DNA of 5,545 nt from Gallionellales bacterium CG03_land_8_20_14_0_80_55_15 (lineage in GTDB: Bacteria; Pseudomonadota; Gammaproteobacteria; Burkholderiales; Gallionellaceae), in assembly GCA_002780675.1 (NCBI GenBank), contig PEUR01000046.1:1-5545 (forward strand), written 5' to 3'. A model generated the notes under the pieces. The model saw only the letters and a program-made list of their open reading frames with translations, searched no databases and was not told the DNA's origin. Position 1 is the stretch's first letter. The number at the start of each line of letters is the position of its first letter. Made by a program: the position numbers and the translations under genes. This document shows positions 1 to 5,050 of the stretch, in pieces.

Positions 1-27
1 ATTCGTTGGGTAATGCAGAACCTGTAG
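1..27 (+). CDS. Possible 3' end of an upstream gene
   Basis: Frame 1 is open from the window edge and reads I-R-W-V-M-Q-N-L followed by a TAG at 25-27. Eight codons cannot prove a gene. The reason to mention it is that this TAG lies inside the GTAG head of the palindrome at 24-45, the same arrangement seen at the confirmed 3' ends of lysA, cyaY, the ligase and the metallohydrolase in this window. No product can be named. aroE often precedes mtgA in proteobacteria, but the visible residues do not confirm it. Confidence 0.25.
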   Translation: MRWVMQNL

Positions 28-45
28 GTGCGAATTCATTCGCAC
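24..45 (+). repeat. REP-like palindrome, type A, with GTAG head
   Basis: A GTAG tetranucleotide (24-27) is followed at once by the perfect 7-bp stem GTGCGAA (28-34) / TTCGCAC (39-45) around a TTCA loop. A short palindrome behind a GTAG head is the known form of REP elements mobilised by RAYT (IS200-like Y1) transposases. Assignment to that class is inference from shape. It is the left arm of an inverted pair with 60-81. Confidence 0.6.
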
Positions 46-59
46 ACCCAGCGACAATC

Positions 60-81
60 GTGCGAATGAATTCGCACCCAC
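60..81 (-). repeat. REP-like palindrome, type A, inverted partner with degenerate head
   Basis: On the minus strand this reads GTGG, then the same stem and loop as the copy at 24-45 (GTGCGAA, TTCA, TTCGCAC). The 19 bases at 27-45 and 60-78 are perfect inverted repeats separated by 14 bases (46-59). The head is GTGG instead of GTAG, so it may be decayed. The pair lies just upstream of the mtgA start and could form either two small hairpins or one long cruciform or hairpin in the mtgA leader. Confidence 0.6.
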
Positions 82-103
82 CATATCAAAGGCAAATTCC
101 GGC

Positions 104-799
104 ATGAAGACACTCTGGGGCTGGCTGTGGCGCGGTGTGGCGATTTTCTTCGCGGTGCTGTTTTTGTATCAGGTGTGGCTGTTCGCGCATGTCTGCTGGT
201 GGATTAAATTCAATCCTTCCAGCAGCGCCTTCATGGAAGACAGGCTGGAACTAATGCAGGACAAAAACCCGGATGCCGAGCTGCGCCACCAGTGGGTTCC
301 CTACGCAAAAATCTCCAATAACCTCAAGCGCGCCTTGATCGCGGCGGAAGACGCGAAGTTCGTGGATCACGAAGGTTTTGACTGGGAAGGCATCCAGAAG
401 GCTTACGAGAAAAACCTCAAGAAGGGCAGGATTGTCGCGGGTGGCTCGACTATCAGCCAGCAACTCGCCAAAAACCTGTTTCTATCCGGCAAGCGGTCGC
501 CATTCCGCAAAATTGAAGAAGCGGCCATTACCGTGATGATGGAAGCGGTGATGGACAAACGGCGCATTTTCGAGATTTATCTCAACAGCATCGAATGGGG
601 CAACGGCGTGTTCGGCGCGGAAGCGGCGGCACGGCACTATTACCACGTCAGCGCCTCACAACTCTCAGCCTTCCAAGCCGCCAAACTCGCGGCGATGGTC
701 CCCAACCCGCGCTATTACGACCAACACCGCGAAGCGCGCGGTCTGATGAAGAAGACCGGCATCATCATGAATCGGATGAATTCCTCTGATATTCCATAG
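104..799 (+). CDS. mtgA: Monofunctional biosynthetic peptidoglycan transglycosylase MtgA
   Basis: This glycosyltransferase-51 enzyme polymerises lipid II into glycan strands at the outer face of the inner membrane and lacks a penicillin-binding transpeptidase domain. The protein has 231 residues, the normal family length. It opens with one membrane segment (about residues 8-30), followed by the GT51 domain. Motif 1 is A-E-D-A-K-F-V-D-H-E-G at 81-91, with E82 the likely catalytic glutamate. Motif 2 is G-G-S-T-I-S-Q-Q-L-A-K-N (113-124). The helical motif R-K-I-E-E-A (135-140) and the segment K-R-R-I-F-E-I-Y-L-N (152-161) follow, then W-G-N-G-V-F-G-A-E-A-A-A (165-176) ahead of the A-A-M-V-P-N-P segment (197-203). 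The ATG at 104 starts just before the membrane segment, and a weak AAAGG (88-92) lies 11 bases upstream. The gene converges on lysA, and its TAG stop is the first arm of the palindrome at 797-832. No key residue appears to be missing. Confidence 0.95.
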   Translation: MKTLWGWLWRGVAIFFAVLFLYQVWLFAHVCWWIKFNPSSSAFMEDRLELMQDKNPDAELRHQWVPYAKISNNLKRALIAAEDAKFVDHEGFDWEGIQKAYEKNLKKGRIVAGGSTISQQLAKNLFLSGKRSPFRKIEEAAITVMMEAVMDKRRIFEIYLNSIEWGNGVFGAEAAARHYYHVSASQLSAFQAAKLAAMVPNPRYYDQHREARGLMKKTGIIMNRMNSSDIP

Positions 800-832
800 C
801 CCCCGTAATCCGCTGCGCTGCTTACGGGCTAC
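797..832. repeat. REP-like palindrome, type B, between mtgA and lysA
   Basis: CCCGTAA (802-808) pairs with TTACGGG (822-828) around a GC-rich centre, and the ends extend as TAGCCC (797-802) against GGGCTA (826-831). On the minus strand it begins with GTAG (832-829), so the head belongs to the lysA side, where it provides the lysA stop. On the plus strand the equivalent tetranucleotide is ATAG (796-799), which provides the mtgA stop. Transcripts from both sides could fold it. No T-run follows on either side, so I do not call it a classical intrinsic terminator, though it could still protect or end both mRNAs. Confidence 0.55.
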
Positions 833-2082
833 GCGATGATGCTTTCCCCGGCGAACAACTGTTGCACGGTTTCGCGTGCGCGGATCAGATGCACCTTGTC
901 GCCATCCACCATCACCTCACAGGCGCGCGGGCGGGTGTTGTAGTTGGAGCTCATGCTCATGCCGTAAGCCCCGGCGGACATCACCGCCAACAAGGATTGG
1001 GGGGCGACCGCCAGTTCGCGGGCGTGACCGATGAAGTCGCCCGTCTCGCAGATCGGCCCCACGATCTCGTAATTCTGAACGGGGTGATTTTCCTGCACCA
1101 CCGGCAAAATCCCGTGATAGGCATCGTACAAGGCAGGTCGCATCAAATCATTCATCGCGGCATCCACGATGGCGAAGTTTTTTTCACAGCCGGGCTTGAT
1201 GTATTCCACGCGAGTCAGCAACACGCCGGCATTGCCGACCAGTACCCGTCCCGGCTCTAAAATCAGTTTTTGCGTGCGGCCTTTTAACGCGCCCAGCAAG
1301 GCGGCGACGTAATCGGCTATCGCGGGCGGGGTTTCCTTGTCGTAACAAATCCCCAGCCCGCCACCGAGGTCTAAATGCTCCAGCACGATGCCCATCGAGG
1401 CCAGCGCATCCACCAGCACCAGCACTTTTTCGATGGCCGCGATAAACGGGCTGGTCTCGGTAAGCTGCGAACCGATATGGCAATCCATGCCGGTGAGGCG
1501 CAAATTGGGCAAGGCCGCCGCCTTGCAGTACAAACTGACCGCCTCGGTATAAGCCACGCCGAACTTGTTTTGCTTGAGGCCGGTGGAAATGTAGGGGTGG
1601 GTCTTGGCATCCACGTCCGGGTTCACGCGCAGGCTGATGGCGGCAACTTTGCCTAGACTGCCCGCGACTTCGTTAAGGCGGTCCAGCTCAGGTGCAGATT
1701 CCACGTTGAAGCACAGAATCCCTGCCTCCAGCGCCATCCGCATCTCGGCAACCGACTTGCCCACGCCGGAAAACACCACCTTGCGCGCTTCGCCGCCCGC
1801 CGCCAGCACGCGCTGCAATTCACCACCTGAGACAATGTCGAAGCCCGCGCCCAGACGGGCGAACACATTGAGAATCGCCAGATTGGGATTAGCCTTCACG
1901 GCATAGCAAATCTGATGTTCATGGCCTTTTAACGCCTCGGCGAATTGCTGAAAACCGGAAGTCAGCGCGGCACGGGAATACACATAGCAGGGCGTACCGT
2001 ATTGTTCGGCGATGTCAGCCAGCGGCACACCTTCTGCAACTAATTGATTATTTTGATAATTAAAATACTGGCGCATGGTCAT
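829..2082 (-). CDS. lysA: Diaminopimelate decarboxylase LysA
   Basis: LysA is the PLP-dependent enzyme that decarboxylates meso-diaminopimelate to L-lysine, the last step of the DAP pathway, in the cytoplasm. From the ATG at 2082 the protein has 417 residues, normal for the family. The alanine-racemase-like barrel carries Y-A-V-K-A-N-P-N, with K63 the PLP Schiff-base lysine. Other visible motifs are C-H-I-G-S-Q (201-206), D-L-G-G-G-L-G (238-244), E-P-G-R (276-279), G-P-I-C-E-T-G-D (342-349, C345 the active-site cysteine contributed across the dimer) and S-N-Y-N-T-R-P-R (379-386). Two starts are possible, 2082 (M-T-M-R) and 2076 (M-R-Q-Y). I prefer 2082 because its ATG overlaps the lptM stop as ATGA, which suggests translational coupling, and no clear ribosome binding site is visible. 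The frame stays open upstream to 2202, but that stretch encodes LptM in another frame and does not look like LysA. The TAG stop lies in the GTAG head of the 797-832 palindrome. Confidence 0.96.
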   Translation of the reverse strand: MTMRQYFNYQNNQLVAEGVPLADIAEQYGTPCYVYSRAALTSGFQQFAEALKGHEHQICYAVKANPNLAILNVFARLGAGFDIVSGGELQRVLAAGGEARKVVFSGVGKSVAEMRMALEAGILCFNVESAPELDRLNEVAGSLGKVAAISLRVNPDVDAKTHPYISTGLKQNKFGVAYTEAVSLYCKAAALPNLRLTGMDCHIGSQLTETSPFIAAIEKVLVLVDALASMGIVLEHLDLGGGLGICYDKETPPAIADYVAALLGALKGRTQKLILEPGRVLVGNAGVLLTRVEYIKPGCEKNFAIVDAAMNDLMRPALYDAYHGILPVVQENHPVQNYEIVGPICETGDFIGHARELAVAPQSLLAVMSAGAYGMSMSSNYNTRPRACEVMVDGDKVHLIRARETVQQLFAGESIIA

Positions 2083-2216
2083 TTGGCGGGCGTGGTTGCA
2101 GGAGTGGCGACTTTCTGGGCATCGGGAACAGGCAGGGTCAACGGTCCTTTGCGTCCACAGCCTTGCAGTGACAAGGCAAAAACCAACATAATGGCGAGAC
2201 AAGTTTTAAGCCACAT
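2079..2216 (-). CDS. lptM: LptM-type small outer-membrane lipoprotein (YifL family)
   Basis: This is a 45-residue lipoprotein precursor. A short basic start (M-W-L-K), a hydrophobic stretch (about residues 5-17) and the lipobox L-Q-G-C with C20 as the lipidated cysteine are followed directly by G-R-K-G-P-L-T-L-P. That block matches the conserved C-G-x-K-G-P-L-x-x-P of LptM/YifL proteins. The remaining tail is proline- and alanine-rich. In E. coli LptM binds the LptD-LptE translocon and promotes its oxidative maturation, so the same role is inferred here. The neighbour supports the call, since this gene sits just upstream of lysA (or near dapF) in many proteobacteria. A ribosome binding site AGGG (2232-2229) precedes the ATG at 2216. 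The TGA stop overlaps the lysA start as ATGA. The tail is shorter than in E. coli (67 residues). Genes this small are easily missed, and here the lysA frame also stays open across it. Confidence 0.88.
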   Translation of the reverse strand: MWLKTCLAIMLVFALSLQGCGRKGPLTLPVPDAQKVATPATTPAK

Positions 2217-2228
2217 TTTGCACATCCC

Positions 2229-2234
2229 TAAAAT
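2229..2234 (+). promoter_or_regulatory. Weak candidate -10 box for cyaY
   Basis: TAAAAT (2229-2234) matches TATAAT at five of six positions and would give a leader of about 30 bases before the cyaY ATG. No good -35 is visible at the usual distance, so the call is tentative. It would overlap the lptM leader and so couple the two divergent promoters physically. Confidence 0.2.
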
Positions 2235-2246
2235 TTAACGTGCGCG

Positions 2247-2275
2247 ATTATAAAGGTTTCCAGGAATAACCATGA
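2247..2275 (-). promoter_or_regulatory. Candidate sigma-70 promoter for lptM-lysA
   Basis: On the minus strand a perfect TATAAT (2252-2247) lies about 30 bases ahead of the lptM start. Upstream at 18-base spacing is a weak TTCATG (2276-2271 region), which matches the -35 consensus only partly and overlaps the first codons of cyaY. The predicted transcript would start near 2240. This is inference from consensus matching only. Confidence 0.4.
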
Positions 2276-2574
2276 ACGAAAACGAATTCAACTCACTCGC
2301 CGATATGGCCTTGACCCGCATCGAAACCGCCTGTGACAACGCTGGCGTGGATGTCAACCGCAGCGGCAACGTGCTGGAAATCGAGTTTGATAACGGCACA
2401 AAAATCATCGTCAACCGCCACGACATCAACCAGGAAATCTGGGTCGCCGCCCCTTCCGGCGGCTTCCATTACGCCTACCTGAACGGCGCGTGGACGAGCC
2501 ACCGCGACGACAGCGAACTCTATGCCAAACTTGCCGAACTATTTACCGAGCAAAACGAAACATTTCAGCCGTAG
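2272..2574 (+). CDS. cyaY: Iron-sulfur cluster assembly protein CyaY (bacterial frataxin)
   Basis: CyaY is a small cytoplasmic iron-binding protein that contacts the cysteine desulfurase IscS and modulates Fe-S cluster assembly on IscU. The protein has 100 residues (E. coli 106). Its start, M-N-E-N-E-F-N-S-L-A-D, closely resembles E. coli CyaY, including the acidic first helix. The beta-sheet core reads V-L-E-I-E-F-D-N-G-T-K-I-I-V-N-R (residues 34-49). The frataxin signature Q-E-I-W-V-A-A-P-S-G-G-F-H-Y follows (54-67), and a C-terminal helix closes the fold. A good ribosome binding site, AGGA (2262-2265), precedes the ATG. The gene is divergent from lptM-lysA, a common proteobacterial arrangement. 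Its TAG stop is the last three bases of the GTAG head of the palindrome at 2571-2598, so the reading frame ends exactly where the repeat begins. Confidence 0.95.
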   Translation: MNENEFNSLADMALTRIETACDNAGVDVNRSGNVLEIEFDNGTKIIVNRHDINQEIWVAAPSGGFHYAYLNGAWTSHRDDSELYAKLAELFTEQNETFQP

Positions 2575-2598
2575 GTCGGAAGCCAGAGGCGTTCCGAC
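2571..2598 (+). repeat. REP-like palindrome, type C, left arm of an inverted pair
   Basis: GTAG (2571-2574) is followed by GTCGGAA (2575-2581), GCC, a loop AGA, GGC, one bulged G, and TTCCGAC (2592-2598). The stem is 10 bp with a single bulge. TAG of the head is the cyaY stop. Its inner part (GCC-AGA-GGC) differs from the two other type C copies, which carry GCCCC-AAC-GGGGC in the same orientation, but the outer stem is identical in sequence. Confidence 0.65.
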
Positions 2599-2611
2599 AC
2601 GGTGACATGAT

Positions 2612-2643
2612 GTCGGAACGCCCCGTTGGGGCTACCGACCTAC
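2612..2643 (-). repeat. REP-like palindrome, type C, right arm of an inverted pair
   Basis: On the minus strand it reads GTAG (2643-2640), then GTCGG, GCCCC, loop AAC, GGGGC, and CCGAC, with a TA/TT mismatch in the outer stem and a bulged G. It matches the copy at 4282-4313 at 31 of 32 positions. TAG of the head is the restored-frame stop of the fatty acyl-CoA ligase. With 2571-2598 it forms a BIME-like inverted pair. The linker (2599-2611) and first bases of this arm include the small palindrome GACATGATGTC (2604-2614). Confidence 0.65.
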
Positions 2644-4228
2644 CCACCCCGCATCGCCTTTTTGTCCGGTTTGCCCACGCTGGTGCGCGGCAGGCTGCCC
2701 ACGAAGGCGATCTGTAGCAGCCGGGCGTAGCGCGGCAACTGACCCGCATCCACGCGGCGCGGTGCACAGATTCACACAACGCTTCTGCGCTGGCCTCCAT
2801 TCCCGTCTTGAGCACCACCAGCGCGCGCGGGCGTTCGCCCCATTTTTCGTCTGGCACGCCAATCACGGCCACTTCGCTCACCGCCGGATGTTCGGAAATC
2901 AGGCTTTCCAGCGCCAAGGACGACAGCCATTCGCCGCTGCATTTGATGACATCCTTGAGGCGATCGGTGATATTCAACACGCCCGTGGCATCCCGCGTGC
3001 CGATGTCGCCGGTATGCAGGTAGCCGCCTTCCCATAACGCTGCGCTTGCCGCCTCATCATGCAGATAACCCTGCGTCAGCCACGGCGCGCGCACGACCAC
3101 CTCCCCTGCCGACTGGCCGTCATGCGGCAGTTCATGGCCGCTGCCATCCACCACGCGCAAGTCCACCAGGGGAATGGCGCGCCCGGCCTTGATGCGCTGT
3201 TCCAGCGCCGCCTCCGCGTCCTTCTCCTCATCCTTTGCCAATAAGCCCAGCGACAAAATCGGGCAGGTTTCGGACAGGCCGTAGCCGGCAAAAATATCTA
3301 TGCCGCGTGCCAAGGCCGCTTGCGCCATCCCCTTGGGCAGCGCCGAGCCGCCGATCACCACTTTCCAGCCGCGCAAATCCACTTCATTGAGCAGCGGACT
3401 CGATAGCAGCAAGTGCAAAATCGTCGGCACGCAATGCGAAAACGTCACCCCCTCGTCCCGGATCAGGCGCAATAAGGCATCCGGCTGATAACGCCCCGGA
3501 TAGACCTGTTTGACCCCCAGCAGGGTGGCGACGTAAGGAAATCCCCAGGCGTGAACGTGAAACATCGGCGTAATCGGCATATACACATCAGCGCCGCCAA
3601 AACGCCCCTGACCGGAGGCCGTACCCAGCCCTGCGGCGGTCGCCAGCGTGTGGATCACCAGTTGGCGGTGGCTGAAATACACGCCCTTGGGCAACCCGGT
3701 CGTGCCGGTGGTGTAGAAGGTAGTGGCGCGGGTGTTCTCGTCAAAATCGGGGAAGCGGTGCGTTGCATCGCCGCCCGCCAGCAAGGTTTCATAGTCGGTT
3801 TCAAACGGGATAGGGCAAACGGGTGTCTTGTTATCGGACAGCAGCACGAAGCGGCTGACGGTTGCCAGTTGCGCGCGAAAACGCGCGAGCAAAGGCAGAA
3901 AATCCTCATGCACCAGCAACACATCGGCGCGCGCGTGGTTGAGGGTGTAGGCAATCTGCTCCGGCGACAGGCGCACGTTGACTGTCTGCAATACCGCACC
4001 CGTCATCGGAATGGCGAAAAAGCATTCCAGATAGCGGTGACTGTCCCAGTCCATCACCGCCACGGTCTGTCCAGGTGCGATGTTCAGCGCGCTGCCCAGC
4101 CTGCCGATGCGCTCAAGCAGCGTGCGGTAGTCGTAGCGCAGCAGCTCCCGATAGACGATTTCCTGATGGGGCGCATTGGCTGACGGCGTATGCAGCAACT
4201 GTTTGATTAATAATGGATATGTGGCCAT
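2640..4228 (-). CDS. AMP-forming fatty acyl-CoA ligase with a frameshifted C-terminus
   Basis: This ANL-superfamily enzyme resembles medium/long-chain fatty acyl-CoA ligases such as AlkK: it activates a fatty acid with ATP and transfers it to CoA. From the ATG at 4228 (GAGG ribosome binding site six bases upstream) the visible motifs are the P-loop Y-T-T-G-T-T-G-L-P-K-G (172-182), M-F-H-V-H-A-W-G (222-229), Y-G-L-S-E-T (316-321), H-T-G-D (405-408) and D-R-L-K-D-V-I-K (422-429). After about residue 491 the frame loses similarity. The expected ending V-D-A-G-Q-L-P-R-Y-A ... P-R-T-S-V-G-K-P-D-K-K-A-M-R-G-G appears in the neighbouring frame (2753-2643) and stops with TAG at 2642-2640. One missing base near 2753-2761 restores a 529-residue protein of normal length. 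Read as it stands, the frame runs on to 2543 through the REP pair and into antisense cyaY, losing the catalytic A10 lysine (K520 of the restored protein). Substrate chain length cannot be told. It may be a real mutation or a sequence error. Confidence 0.88.
2753..2761 (-). other. Single-base frameshift site in the acyl-CoA ligase
   Basis: The minus strand reads CGC GCC GCG TGG ATG in the upstream frame, while the family-like continuation GTG GAT GCG GGT CAG starts at 2753, one base earlier. Adding one base in this GC-rich run, for example a third C in GCC, would give H-R-A-R-V-D-A-G-Q-L, a natural sequence for this protein family. The exact base cannot be fixed from one sequence. Confidence 0.75.
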
Positions 4229-4270
4229 TGCAAACCTCGCTTTACTCTCTTTGAATCTATCCGAAAATTC

Positions 4271-4313
4271 GTAGCCCCAACGTCGGAACGCCCCGTTGGG
4301 GCTTCCGACCTAC
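4271..4313 (-). repeat. REP-like palindrome, type C, third copy, with an overlapping second palindrome
   Basis: Minus strand 4313-4282 reads GTAG, GTCGGAA, GCCCC, loop AAC, GGGGC, bulged G, TTCCGAC, a better paired version of the copy at 2612-2643. TAG of the head is the stop of the metallohydrolase. The flanking bases add a second possibility: AGCCCCAACG (4273-4282) pairs perfectly with CGTTGGGGCT (4294-4303), and a GTAG (4271-4274) heads it on the plus strand. The two folds share bases and exclude each other. The element separates the metallohydrolase from the acyl-CoA ligase start at 4228. Confidence 0.6.
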
Positions 4314-5050
4314 AGCGCAATCGCTTTCAATTCGCGGCGTAATTTCGCGTAATCCGGGCAGGTGCTGGCAACCACGCGCCAGAACGCTGCCGAGTGGTTC
4401 ATCTCACGCAAGTGCGCCAGTTCATGCACCACCACATAATCAATCAAATACAGCGGCAACTTGATGAGCTGCACGTTCAGGCGCAGCGTGCCGCGCGCGC
4501 TGCAACTTCCCCAGCGCGTTTTGGCCGCAGACAGCTTCACCTGCTGCGGCGCGACATTCAACAAAGGGGCGTAATACGCGACGCGCGCGGCAAACAGCGT
4601 CATCGCCTGCTCCTGGTACCAGCGCGACACGGCGCGCTCGACGCGCAGCAGGCTTATTTCACCGCGAAACGCTACCTGCAACTCATCCAGGTGTTGGCGC
4701 GTGACCGCAGCCGCCGTGCTGGTAATGACGCGCAAGGTAAGCTGTTCGCCCAGGAAAGGAATGAACTCGCCTTCCGCCCACACCTGCGCCGGGATTTGAC
4801 GCGCCCGCCAGCCGTCCAGCTTCTCCACCACCCAGTCAGCCCTGATCTGCAACACCTCGTGCAACCAGCTTTCCGACGCGTGCAGCGGCATACTCACCGT
4901 CAGCCCGCGATCGTTGATGCGTAGGCCGATACTGCGGCGCTTGCCGCTGCGTTTCAGGGTGTAAGTGATGGGTTTACCCGCCAGCACGACGGCGCGTTGC
5001 TCGGTGGTGACAGGCGGTGCGGCTACCAGCTTGTGCAGGCGTTTCAGCAT
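4310..5050 (-). CDS. YgjP/DUF45-family zinc metallohydrolase (SprT-like fold)
   Basis: This is a 246-residue member of the YgjP (DUF45) family of predicted zinc-dependent hydrolases. The substrate is not known for most members. The metal site is V-V-V-H-E-L-A-H at 206-213, an HExxH motif with H209, E210 and H213, followed by N-H-S where H219 is the likely third ligand. The family-typical block T-R-W-G-S-C-S-A-R-G-T-L-R-L-N (178-192) lies before it. The N-terminal half carries the usual beta-rich R-R-S-I-G-L-R-I region (38-45). No signal peptide or membrane segment is visible, so it is probably cytoplasmic. I chose the ATG at 5050, which shares one base with the TGA stop of the upstream acyltransferase (TGATG), pointing to coupled translation. 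An in-frame TTG three bases earlier is a less likely start. The TAG stop sits in the GTAG head of the REP copy at 4282-4313. The motifs are intact, so it is probably functional. Confidence 0.9.
   Translation of the reverse strand: MLKRLHKLVAAPPVTTEQRAVVLAGKPITYTLKRSGKRRSIGLRINDRGLTVSMPLHASESWLHEVLQIRADWVVEKLDGWRARQIPAQVWAEGEFIPFLGEQLTLRVITSTAAAVTRQHLDELQVAFRGEISLLRVERAVSRWYQEQAMTLFAARVAYYAPLLNVAPQQVKLSAAKTRWGSCSARGTLRLNVQLIKLPLYLIDYVVVHELAHLREMNHSAAFWRVVASTCPDYAKLRRELKAIAL

Noticed and set aside
24..81. CRISPR array or transcription-factor operator
   Set aside because: There are only two copies, in inverted orientation, with a 14-base gap. The GTAG head and self-palindromic arms fit REP elements better, although an operator is not fully excluded.
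797..832. Classical intrinsic terminator between mtgA and lysA
   Set aside because: A stem exists, but no T-run follows on either strand. It fits a REP-like palindrome better.
862..1906. Plus-strand open frames opposite lysA
   Set aside because: They are antisense to a well-supported LysA and have no motif of their own.
2083..2202. A 40-codon N-terminal extension of LysA
   Set aside because: The residues do not resemble LysA, and the same DNA encodes LptM in another frame with a clear lipobox and ribosome binding site.
2753..2761. Programmed -1 ribosomal frameshifting in the acyl-CoA ligase
   Set aside because: No X-XXY-YYZ slippery heptamer is present, and no reason is known for such control in this family. 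A single-base loss or sequence error is simpler.
3551..4183. A 210-codon plus-strand open frame
   Set aside because: It lies entirely antisense to the acyl-CoA ligase, whose motifs are unmistakable. Its composition (R, H, Q and G rich, no motif) is typical of the reverse frame of GC-rich coding DNA.
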